Below are positions 18,375 through 26,074 of a stretch of 44,468 nt of DNA, in pieces (position 1 is the stretch's first letter; each line of letters starts with the position of its first letter). The stretch is from JBKHYJ01 sp046565505 (lineage in GTDB: Bacteria; Acidobacteriota; Blastocatellia; UBA7656). The DNA lies in the NCBI GenBank assembly GCA_046565505.1, contig JBKHYJ010000057.1:1-44468 (forward strand). Reading direction: 5' to 3'. Made by a program: the position numbers and the translations under genes. The notes under the pieces are model-generated. The model was not told the DNA's origin, made no database searches, and worked only from the letters and a program-made list of their open reading frames with translations.

Positions 18375-19679
18375 ATGAGTCTGCGCCTCAAACTGACTCT
18401 ATACCTCGTCGCCGTGCACCTGCTCTTCGCGGGCGTGGCGGTCTATCTGCTGTTGCAGAATCGCGTCTGGCTGCTCGCGGTCGAAGCCCTGTTCGGCGTT
18501 TCGCTCGCCGTCGGTTTCCGCCTGATGCAAAACCTCTTCGGCACCATCGAGCTGATCAACACGGGCGCGCAGTTTATCGCCGAAGAGGATTTTACGGCGC
18601 GATTTCGCGAGGTCGGGCAGCAAGAATTAGACCAACTGGTACACATCTATAACCGCATGATTGACCACCTGCGCGACGAGCGCCTGAAGTCGCAAGAGCA
18701 GAATTTCTTTCTCGACAAAATCCTCAGCGCCTCACCCTCGGGCATCATCACGCTCGACTTTGACCGGCGCATCGAGATGGTCAACCCCTGCGCGGAAACT
18801 CTGCTACAGGCGGGCGCGGGCGATCTCGTCGGCAAGACGCTGGCCGAGCTCAACGGGCCCCTGGCGCAGGAACTGGACAGGCTGGGCGTCAACGAATCGC
18901 GGGTGCTGGCCTTTCTGGGCAGGCGGCGAGTCAAGTGTCAGCGGTCGCAGTTCTACGACCGTGGGTTTTTGCGCGACTTCATCCTGATGGAGGAGATGAC
19001 GGAAGAACTGCGGCAGTCGGAAAAGGCCGCCTATGAAAAGCTGATTCGTCTGATGAGCCACGAGGTGAATAACTCGGTCGGCGCGTCGAATTCCCTGCTC
19101 CATTCCTGCCTGACGTATACGTCGCAATTGAGGCAAGACGACCGCGAAGACTTCGAGACCGCGTTGCGGGTCGTCATCTCGCGCACAGACCAGCTCAACC
19201 GCTTCATGAAAAGCTTTGCCGACGTCGTGCGCCTGCCGCCGCCGAAGCTGATCGCTTGCGACGTTTATGGCCTGCTCAACGACATGGCCTTTTTGCTGCG
19301 CGAAGAGAGCGCGCGGAGAAACATCGCCTGGCGCTGGGAGGTGCAAGAGCCGCCAGGTCATATCGCGATGGATAGGGGGCAGATGGAACAGGTAATGGTG
19401 AACGTCATGAAGAACGCCATAGAGGCCATAGGCGAGAATGGTTCTATCACAATCCGCACCGGCAAACTGTCGGGGAGAAAGTTCGTCTGCGTCGAAGATA
19501 CCGGTGCCGGCATCGCTCCCGAAGCGCGCGCCAGCCTCTTCACGCCGTTTTTCAGCACCAAAGAGAACGGGCAAGGGATCGGGCTGACGATGGTACAGGA
19601 GATCCTGGACAATCACCGCTTCGACTTTTCTCTGGCGAGCGAACCCGGCGAGCCGACTCGCTTCACCATCTATTTTTGA
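18375..19679 (+). CDS. Membrane sensor histidine kinase
   Basis: A 434-residue kinase with two N-terminal helices joined by a very short loop (about 8-27 and 31-48), so almost no periplasmic sensing domain. A HAMP-like segment (GTIELINTGAQFIAEEDF), a PAS domain (about 110-200, ILSASPSGIITLDFDRRIEMVN) and the kinase core follow. The phosphorylated His229 lies in LMSHEVNN, an NtrB/AtoS-like H-box. The N-box reads VMVNVMKNAIEAI, with G1 EDTGAGIA and G2 GQGIGLTMV. It is the cognate partner of the upstream NtrC-type regulator. With so little exposed outside, it probably senses a membrane or cytoplasmic signal, perhaps through the PAS domain. Confidence 0.92.
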   Translation: MSLRLKLTLYLVAVHLLFAGVAVYLLLQNRVWLLAVEALFGVSLAVGFRLMQNLFGTIELINTGAQFIAEEDFTARFREVGQQELDQLVHIYNRMIDHLRDERLKSQEQNFFLDKILSASPSGIITLDFDRRIEMVNPCAETLLQAGAGDLVGKTLAELNGPLAQELDRLGVNESRVLAFLGRRRVKCQRSQFYDRGFLRDFILMEEMTEELRQSEKAAYEKLIRLMSHEVNNSVGASNSLLHSCLTYTSQLRQDDREDFETALRVVISRTDQLNRFMKSFADVVRLPPPKLIACDVYGLLNDMAFLLREESARRNIAWRWEVQEPPGHIAMDRGQMEQVMVNVMKNAIEAIGENGSITIRTGKLSGRKFVCVEDTGAGIAPEARASLFTPFFSTKENGQGIGLTMVQEILDNHRFDFSLASEPGEPTRFTIYF

Positions 19680-19733
19680 GCGCCGGGCGGCGGAGGGACA
19701 GTGAGGAGGGAATAACTTTCCGCCAGGCGCACC

Positions 19734-20120
19734 CTGCCCGTATTCATTGACGACGCCACGGGGCGGTTGATGCTGTTAAGGCTCGTCGGCTCTGAGACCA
19801 CCTTCACCTACTTCGAAGCCGTGGATCACTGCCTCAGGCTTCACGGCAAGCCTTTGGCGTGAAGCCTGAGGCGTGGCGCATTCAGCGAGGACTCCATAAC
19901 ACAGTTCGGGCGATCAGTGAGCTGAATATAAAGATCATCTGCGCCAACACTACTCAAGCTAACGGCAGGGTGGAACGCGCCAGCCAGACGCTTCAAGACG
20001 GGCTCATTAAGGAGATGCGACTGCGAGGTATATCGAGCATAGAAGACGCAAACAGGTACGTAGGTGAGTACGTCGTGAAGTTTAACGAGAAGTTCGCGGT
20101 GCTTGCGTTGGCGCAGGCCG
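19734..20120 (+). pseudogene. ISNCY-type transposase remnant
   Basis: Two pieces of an ISNCY-family DDE transposase lie in order. The first (19734-19862) reads LPVFIDDATGRLMLLRLVGS and ends HGKPLA before a stop. The second (about 19895 onward, different frame) reads RAISELNIKIICANTTQANG, RVERASQTLQDGLIKEMRLRG, then FNEKFAV. In intact members roughly 25 residues containing YSD...F join them; here these are replaced by an inverted repeat. The N-terminal part is also gone. It cannot transpose, and marks an old insertion next to the tRNA remnant. Confidence 0.7.
19831..19872. repeat. Perfect 15-bp fold-back repeat inside the ISNCY remnant
   Basis: gcctcaggcttcacg (19831-19845) and cgtgaagcctgaggc (19858-19872) are exact reverse complements around a 12-base loop. 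The left arm encodes transposase residues that fit the family; the right arm does not, so it looks like an inverted copy made at a repair or deletion joint. It would also form a stable RNA hairpin just beyond the histidine kinase gene and could end its transcript, although no T-run follows. Confidence 0.7.
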
Positions 20121-20134
20121 AGCTAGCGACCCTA

Positions 20135-20161
20135 CAGGTTCAAATCCTGCCCCCGCGACCA
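20135..20161 (+). tRNA. 3' end of a tRNA gene (fragment, att-like scar)
   Basis: caggttcaaatcctg (20135-20149) forms a standard T-arm (CAGG stem, TTCAAAT loop), followed by ccccc and gcgacca up to 20161, giving an acceptor strand CCCCGCG, discriminator A and an encoded CCA. No matching 5' half (CGCGGGG) lies upstream; transposase remnant sequence does. The acceptor resembles initiator tRNA-Met, although position 72 would be G, so the identity is uncertain. Truncated tRNA 3' ends are classic products of integrase-mediated insertion. Confidence 0.65.
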
Positions 20162-20483
20162 ACATCGACGGCCGCGAGGCCATCATTTCATTTGAGTTAG
20201 TCTTATACGCTTCTACCGTATTGCTATTATTATTTTGTCATTTCATCCTCCTTAGGCAAGGTTGATCTCCCTTAGCGTAATTTCCATCGCCTGAATCGTC
20301 ATTATAAAATAGGCTGATCAATACTTGCTCCATCGCCATAGGAATGCCCACATGCTAGCCACCCACAATCCAGGTTCGTATACACGTTCAATAAACTCTC
20401 CAATCCGTAGTTAGCAGTTTTCCCTCCTGTTTATATAAGACGGCGGGCGTCGATCTTTCTTCCAACTGCTACAACAATGATTC
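20162..20483. other. A+T-richer gap, no gene seen
   Basis: Composition drops sharply in G+C compared with the genes on either side. A 31-codon minus-strand frame is present but shows no family resemblance. I see no convincing gene, RNA or repeat. Confidence 0.5.
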
Positions 20484-20780
20484 CTAGCAGTAATGCCACT
20501 GCTTTCTCAGAGTCTGTATTCGCACAAAAAGTTGCAGTTCGTATTCAGTCACTTTTACGGGCTGCTTTATACGCTCGTGATCCTGTTCGATCATGTCATT
20601 CAAGCACTTACTCGGGCAGACACAGACATTGACCGCCAAATTGAGGGTTTCCTTCAATTCATATGCAACAGTATGAGATGTCACATAGCCGTCCAACGTA
20701 ACCTTCTCCGGCGTGCTGCGGCTCTCAATTGCCTTCTTGGGAAAGTGCTTCACAGATTCCATGTTTCTATGCTCGCTCAA
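20484..20780 (-). pseudogene. IS6-family transposase remnant
   Basis: On the minus strand the 98-codon frame reads MSEHRNMESVKHFPKKAIES, TPEKVTLDGYVTSH, and KCLNDMIEQDHERIKQPVK. These match the second half of IS6/IS240-type DDE transposases: the LSxxRN..SAKxFL stretch, the second catalytic Asp in (T/I)xDG, and the KYLNN.VEQDHR.IKR segment with the third acidic residue. The N-terminal third with the helix-turn-helix and first Asp is missing, and the C-terminal tail no longer fits the family. It is an inactive remnant and no terminal repeats were found. Confidence 0.65.
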
Positions 20781-20820
20781 TATGCGTCCGCATTGGTTCC
20801 TGCGCCGGATCCCTAAAAGG

Positions 20821-21063
20821 TTAGTCAGCGCAGTTAGTACCTTGACTTGTCGAAGCCTGGATTATATAAGAATGATTGTAATTATCGTAAATAATGACCA
20901 AATCGGGATATACACTGGCAGGGATCTGTAGAGTTGTAATTCGATTTACCTTGACTTGCTCGATTTGATTGCCGGAGGTTCCGGTAGTCTGTCGGGAATC
21001 TTGTGGGGTCGTATCAGGTTGTTCTAATGTAGAATCCAGCCGCCAACCCACTTCGTAGTACAT
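20821..21063 (-). CDS. Doubtful small ORF, 80 aa
   Basis: An 80-codon minus-strand frame, starting at ATG 21061-21063 with an AGAGG-like site upstream. The product is polar and Thr/Gln-rich in the middle (TPQDSRQTTGTSGNQ), with a Tyr/Ile-rich end (YPDLVIIYDNYNHSYII). I recognise no family. It lies in decayed DNA between an IS6 remnant and the large operon, so it may be chance. The following 260 bases (21064-21323) show no gene and must contain the promoter of the operon unless that operon is read from further upstream. Confidence 0.2.
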   Translation of the reverse strand: MYYEVGWRLDSTLEQPDTTPQDSRQTTGTSGNQIEQVKVNRITTLQIPASVYPDLVIIYDNYNHSYIIQASTSQGTNCAD

Positions 21064-21323
21064 ACGTAGCCTCTGACAGCCATAAGCCGGAGGCGAATCC
21101 AGCGACTTAATTCAAGCAAGTGTTCCCTAACGTTATAAGGTAGCAATCATTCAGGATTAGATAGAGGCGGTGCTTTTATTTCTTTCGCCTATAGAGATGC
21201 TATAAGTCTAGCTTTCGCAAAGGCCCTGACAGATCCTGTATAGATGCCAAGATATTTGTATCGAATTCTTGCCGGCTGGATTTCTGTCGCTAATGAGATT
21301 ACGCATATGAGAGGTGGTTCCTA

Positions 21324-22619
21324 ATGTCTAAAAACCCAAACAATTCCGGGGTTGTGTCCTACCCAACCTACACCTATGTAGTTGACCCTAGCTTCACGGG
21401 CACCGATGGGGTCAAGCCCACTACTCCTTACCTCATACCTCCCAATGTCCAATATGGTTCGGACATAACTGTGGAGGTGTCCAACGTTTTCGGCCCGAAC
21501 ACTGTGACGGACCCGAACAATTGCAAAGTCTCCGCCGGGGCCGAGAACAAAGATTTCTCGCTCGAATGGGTTAAACCCAGACAGAACGAGCCGCAGACGG
21601 TCGCAAAGATCACCGTAGCAGGCGCTACGGCCTGGAAGGCAGGCGCGGACGCGCGCGCGCAGCTCAGGAGTTCGTTCGAAGCGTTCCAGGTGCAGCTTGA
21701 GAATATGGAGTTCAACACTAAATGCCTATCGCGCGGCGGCGCTTACGTAGTCGCCCAACGGGTCGCCGAGGCGATGCCGCTTTCGCTGCAGGAGACGCTC
21801 TATTACAGGTTTGGCTACGACACGCAGAACCGCTACATTGATCTTCAACCCGGCATGCGGCTGCGCATGGAGTACGCGGACTACCAGAACGTTTCCACGC
21901 AGCTACCGCAGCGGCAGATGAATGGCTTCGTAGCGACGGGCGCGGGCTATTACTACGTGGGCCGGTGTACGGACCAGCAGGGCAACCAGCTCATAGCCTT
22001 CGACACTTTCTTAGGCACGATCAAGCCGCCCATCATCGACCCGAACCCGCCGGAGTCGGAAGGGATCGGCGGCATAATTGATTTGCAGTCGGCAGACTCG
22101 GCCCGGCGCTACTACAGACTCTTCTTCCCGCCCAAGATCGCGCCGAGCAGCGCGCCCGCAAATACAGGGATACTCCAAAACGTGACGCTGATAGGCGTGG
22201 AGTGGCTGACCGATCTCTACAACGCGACTTCGCAATACGTCTCTTCGGGCCGGTGCGCCACCGCCCCGGCGAGCAGTCAGCGCATACTTTGCAGACTCTT
22301 CCGAGGGCGCGATGTCGGCGTCCCCGAGATCAGAGTCAGTCTGAGCGGGCAGCAAACCTACGTCCCTGTGGGAACATCGGTCCGCAATCTGGTCGATATG
22401 TTCTCTAACTGGAACTTCAATACCGTCTCGGTCCCGGCGGGTTTAGGTAAATTCATGAACTTCTACCGCCAGTGGGGGCCTCTGCAATTCGACTCCCAGG
22501 AACTGGTCAAAGAGGTTGTCTTCGGGTCTCTCCCCTTCGGCACCTTCCCTCAAGGGCCGGACGTTTTTGACCTGCCTGTGGCGAAGGGCGACATTCTTAC
22601 ATTCAGAAGTGGTCTATAA
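21324..22619 (+). CDS. Unrecognised 431-aa protein, first gene of the island operon
   Basis: Starts at ATG 21324 with GAGGTGG seven bases upstream. There is no signal peptide or membrane helix. The N-terminus is Pro/Thr/Tyr-rich (SYPTYTYVVDPSFTGTDG), followed by a strand-rich region, a helical segment near residues 110-140 (ARAQLRSSFEAFQVQLENME) and a section YRFGYDTQNRYIDLQPGMRL that recalls structural or surface-layer domains. A C-terminal stretch (VRVSLSGQQTYVPVGTSVRN in approximate form) is shaped like a beta-grasp/SLBB repeat, a resemblance only. The last residues (GDILTFRSGL) read like a compact closing strand. The next gene begins 17 bases later. I assign no function; the context suggests a structural partner of the large proteins downstream. 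Confidence 0.75.
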   Translation: MSKNPNNSGVVSYPTYTYVVDPSFTGTDGVKPTTPYLIPPNVQYGSDITVEVSNVFGPNTVTDPNNCKVSAGAENKDFSLEWVKPRQNEPQTVAKITVAGATAWKAGADARAQLRSSFEAFQVQLENMEFNTKCLSRGGAYVVAQRVAEAMPLSLQETLYYRFGYDTQNRYIDLQPGMRLRMEYADYQNVSTQLPQRQMNGFVATGAGYYYVGRCTDQQGNQLIAFDTFLGTIKPPIIDPNPPESEGIGGIIDLQSADSARRYYRLFFPPKIAPSSAPANTGILQNVTLIGVEWLTDLYNATSQYVSSGRCATAPASSQRILCRLFRGRDVGVPEIRVSLSGQQTYVPVGTSVRNLVDMFSNWNFNTVSVPAGLGKFMNFYRQWGPLQFDSQELVKEVVFGSLPFGTFPQGPDVFDLPVAKGDILTFRSGL

Positions 22620-22636
22620 GCAGGAGCTTTATAAGT

Positions 22637-25600
22637 ATGGAGGTAAAGTTCGTCCGTCAAGAAGGTGGTCAGCTTTACTTTGCTGACTGCGGGGATGGGG
22701 CGCTGAATAAGCTGGTGGCTTACCTGCTGCCGGAAGATGACCAGGCCGGGTTGAACGAAATCTCGTTCGCCGATTCGTGGCAGGCTTACGCAGGCTGCTA
22801 CGTTTTTCTAAACGTAGATCTGAATCGGCAGCAAGAGGCGCTGTTCGTCGAAGCGGCGAGAGTGTACCTCAACGAGCCGAGCCGCAGGGGGACTCGTTTC
22901 GCGTGGTTTGACGGCGCGAATGATATAAAACGTTTGAGCGCGCACGTACTGCAAGTCGTTCAATCGGGCGACGGCAATTACTTCACGAGCGAGTTGATGC
23001 CGTTCAACTTTCGCAACTACACGCTGGTGATTGCCAGGGGCTGCGCCGTCAAGCCGCTGTTTGAGACAAGTCAATTCCAGATCGACCAGCCGACCGGCGA
23101 CCCGAATGGAATTTACTTGCAGACGCAGTGGGGGGCCTTCAGCCTCGCGGTCGTCGGCCCGGCAGTCTACCTGCCGCTTTGCGGTGTCGAAGCCGCATGC
23201 TTCCAATTTCAAGTCACGCTGAGCCAGGCCGATTTCCAGAGCAACCTGCTTGACCTGGGGCTGCGCTACTTCTTCAACGTCCAGGCCAACGCAGACACGG
23301 GCTACCTGACCTCGTTGCGTTACCCCGTCTTCAAGCTGACCGCCGAGAACCCGACGGTCAGCTTGATGGCGAGTTTCTTCCCGTTGAACGCCCTCGACGA
23401 GGCCCGCACTTTCTTCTCGTTCACGAGGCAGGCAGGCAGCGCGGAGGCGGCTGCCGAGGTAGCGCCGATGGACTCATACTTCAGGACCAACACCGGGCAG
23501 CATTTGTCGCTGACGCCCGGCGAAGGCTCGGGCATGGTCTTCTCCGTCAGCCCGTCTACGGTCGAGCCCGACGTGAACGACCCGCTGTACCTGACCCCCG
23601 CGGGAGCTTTTAGCATAAGTCTTCTGGAGCTGCCCGGCGGGCCCATGCGCGTGGCCGCGTCCGCGGGACCCGCGCTGAGAATGATGGGGGGCGCGTCCGG
23701 CGTAGAGTACTTCGGGCTGACAGGGGAGGAAGGTAATGTGCTGCACTTCTTCCCGGGGCAGAATGCGTACTCCCCGTCTTACTCACTCCCGAACCCGGAG
23801 CAGTCATCGGGCGCGCCCAGTGGCCGGCGAGACCTGCTCACGGGTGTCGCCAAAACCTCGTGGGCATACGTCACGCCTCCGCAGGAACAGACCATCCGCT
23901 ACTTCGCTCAACCGGATGACTCCGTGTGGTATAAGCCGGGCGGGTCGGACCCGATCTTCCTTAATTACCTCGAAGTCTCGTCGGGAGACCTCCCGCGACT
24001 GGTGACGGCTCCGGCTCCTTCGGCAAAGAGCGCCTCCGGCCAGGCCGGACCGACCCCGACGGCGTTCCCTATCGCGCCCTACTCCGGAGTCGGCGACGGG
24101 CTTGAAGAGACCTTGTTTGACGACTTTCGCCAGTTCGAGCTTCAAGTGCTTAGCCCCGCGCGGCGGAACGTCATTTACGATCTCACCAAGGTCGCGCAAG
24201 CGGCCGCCGAGGCCGCCGCTACGGCAGTGACCGAGTCTGTGCAGGGGATTAAGCCGCAGGGGTTCCTCGGAACTTTCGATTCGAGCTTTCAGGTTTGGGA
24301 AGATTTGACGCTAGCGAGGACCAACGACGGGGCGCAGCAATTCAAGCTGGCGAATATCACAGGGCCTTTGAAGGCGGCCCTACAGACGAATCAATTATTT
24401 CTTGTGGCCTCGACCAAAGAGCTATTCTTGCGATGCTGTTCGGTCGTTCAAGCCGCGCTGCAAATTGGGGAATGGTTTTTCGACCTCTCCCCGGAAAGCT
24501 GGGACGAGCACAAGACGATCCTGATCCTCAAGTTCTATGGCAAGAGCCTTGAATCGTTAGTCAACGACCGCGCGACATGGACCTTCCCCGAAGACTTCAA
24601 CAACAGCGTGGTCGAGGCTCAGGACGAGATCCAAAAAATAATCGCCGACGCCAGAGAGAAGGGCGGCGCGGAAAGCGATTTTCGGTACTTCCTCGATGAA
24701 ATCGTCGGCAATCCTGCCTGGAATGGGATATTGTTGCTTCGCGGTCGCGTCCCCCTGAACCAGCTCCCGCCGCAAATGGCGGGCATCGCCGCCGGAGTGG
24801 ACCCGACGTTGTTCTACGCGCATCACCTGGGGATCAACGTGACGCCCATCAAGACCGAAGGCTCTGTTCTTAAACTGGAGAACTCGTCGCTGTTCGGCCT
24901 GATTTATTACAACGACCCGGAGGACTTGTTCTACGCAGGCGAGGATTATGACTTCAAGGTGCTCTCTCTGAAAGTGCTGTTCAAGAATTCGGTCGTCACG
25001 AGCTTCTCGAGCCAGATCGAGCTGATGATCAACAAGCTGTTCGGCGAGCCATCCACTCAGTACTACAGCCAGCATGGAAACAACTTGCTTCTCGACGGGG
25101 TCTATCAAAAGCAGGGCGGGGGCGAGTCTTACCTGTTCATACATCAGGGCGAGAATCTGTATAAGATTTCCAGCCAGGTTCTCGACAGCGTTGTGATAAC
25201 TAAAGCTCAATTCATCACGGTCGTTCCGCCGGAAGCGGCCAAGCCGGGCGAGCTTGCAAAATCGAGGTTCGTCCTCTGGGGCAACCTGCGCTTCAAGCAG
25301 CTTGAGAGGTTCGACGTCTTCTCCTTCGGCCCGATCTACGACCAGGACAATCAGCTATTGTTTGACGGCAAGCTCAACTTCTCGAACCTCGCCATCAATA
25401 TGAATTACCCGCCCGCGGCCAGCGAGGGGCAGAAAAAGATATTCAACTTTGACGCCGAGCAGATCACTTTCGACATGGCTAAGAGCGAGGCGAGGCCCGA
25501 TAGCCTCTTCAGCCATTTCCCGATGAAGCTTGCCGGACTGGTGCAGGCGAAAGAGAAGACCACGCCTTCGAGCCTCGGATTTTTGCCTGTCGCATCCCCG

Positions 25601-26062
25601 CTCACGCAAAGCGCACTCGCCTTTCCGTGGTTCGGGCTGCAATTCGAGCTAAACCTCGGCAGCCCCGGCGCTCTCGCGGCGAAGATCGGCTTCAACGCTC
25701 CGCTTCTAATCGCATGGGGGCCGAACCCGAATGAGTACGCGGTGTTCATAGGCATACAACTGCCCGGCGCGACGGGGGCCAAGAAGGAATTCTCTATCGA
25801 AAGCGTGATAAAACTTTCGATCAAGGACATCGAGTTCGTCGTCACCGGGGACACGTCCTACATGCTGAAGTTCAGTAACATCGCTCTGAAGTTTTTGAGC
25901 GTATCATTCCCGCCTTACGGCCAAACCGACGTGCTACTGTTCGGCGACCCATACAACAGGAACAACACGATGCTCGGATGGTACGCGGCTTACGCCAAAA
26001 AGAAGCCCGCCAAGCCCCAGCCAAGCAACCCGCCGAGCGGCCCAAAAATGCTGAAGGAATAG
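22637..26062 (+). CDS. Unrecognised 1141-aa beta-rich protein
   Basis: Starts at ATG 22637 with CAGGAGC ten bases upstream. It has no signal peptide or clear membrane helix. The first ~270 residues are a compact strand-rich region (FRNYTLVIARGCAVKPLFET; AFSLAVVGPAVYLPLCGVEA). Low-complexity Pro/Ala/Ser stretches (about 455-480) separate it from a mixed helical middle (YDLTKVAQAAAEAAATAVTE at about 510-535; EAQDEIQKIIADAREKGG at about 665). The last ~450 residues are again long amphipathic strands (FNFDAEQITFDMAKSEAR; KLSIKDIEFVVTGDTSYMLK), similar in texture to the N-terminal third of the 4094-residue protein encoded downstream, which suggests shared ancestry or co-assembly. The tail is Pro/Lys-rich (KKKPAKPQPSNPPSGP). 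Function is unknown. Confidence 0.75.
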   Translation: MEVKFVRQEGGQLYFADCGDGALNKLVAYLLPEDDQAGLNEISFADSWQAYAGCYVFLNVDLNRQQEALFVEAARVYLNEPSRRGTRFAWFDGANDIKRLSAHVLQVVQSGDGNYFTSELMPFNFRNYTLVIARGCAVKPLFETSQFQIDQPTGDPNGIYLQTQWGAFSLAVVGPAVYLPLCGVEAACFQFQVTLSQADFQSNLLDLGLRYFFNVQANADTGYLTSLRYPVFKLTAENPTVSLMASFFPLNALDEARTFFSFTRQAGSAEAAAEVAPMDSYFRTNTGQHLSLTPGEGSGMVFSVSPSTVEPDVNDPLYLTPAGAFSISLLELPGGPMRVAASAGPALRMMGGASGVEYFGLTGEEGNVLHFFPGQNAYSPSYSLPNPEQSSGAPSGRRDLLTGVAKTSWAYVTPPQEQTIRYFAQPDDSVWYKPGGSDPIFLNYLEVSSGDLPRLVTAPAPSAKSASGQAGPTPTAFPIAPYSGVGDGLEETLFDDFRQFELQVLSPARRNVIYDLTKVAQAAAEAAATAVTESVQGIKPQGFLGTFDSSFQVWEDLTLARTNDGAQQFKLANITGPLKAALQTNQLFLVASTKELFLRCCSVVQAALQIGEWFFDLSPESWDEHKTILILKFYGKSLESLVNDRATWTFPEDFNNSVVEAQDEIQKIIADAREKGGAESDFRYFLDEIVGNPAWNGILLLRGRVPLNQLPPQMAGIAAGVDPTLFYAHHLGINVTPIKTEGSVLKLENSSLFGLIYYNDPEDLFYAGEDYDFKVLSLKVLFKNSVVTSFSSQIELMINKLFGEPSTQYYSQHGNNLLLDGVYQKQGGGESYLFIHQGENLYKISSQVLDSVVITKAQFITVVPPEAAKPGELAKSRFVLWGNLRFKQLERFDVFSFGPIYDQDNQLLFDGKLNFSNLAINMNYPPAASEGQKKIFNFDAEQITFDMAKSEARPDSLFSHFPMKLAGLVQAKEKTTPSSLGFLPVASPLTQSALAFPWFGLQFELNLGSPGALAAKIGFNAPLLIAWGPNPNEYAVFIGIQLPGATGAKKEFSIESVIKLSIKDIEFVVTGDTSYMLKFSNIALKFLSVSFPPYGQTDVLLFGDPYNRNNTMLGWYAAYAKKKPAKPQPSNPPSGPKMLKE

Positions 26063-26074
26063 GGAGGGAGAGTC

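Noticed and set aside
20135..20161. tmRNA 3' end
   Set aside because: The T-loop and acceptor do not match tmRNA (which usually ends in a GGTTCGA...CTCCACCA-type tail); an ordinary tRNA fits better.
21269..21296. Sigma-70-like promoter ttgccg-16-taatga before the operon
   Set aside because: The -10 match is poor and many equal candidates exist in the A+T-rich leader.
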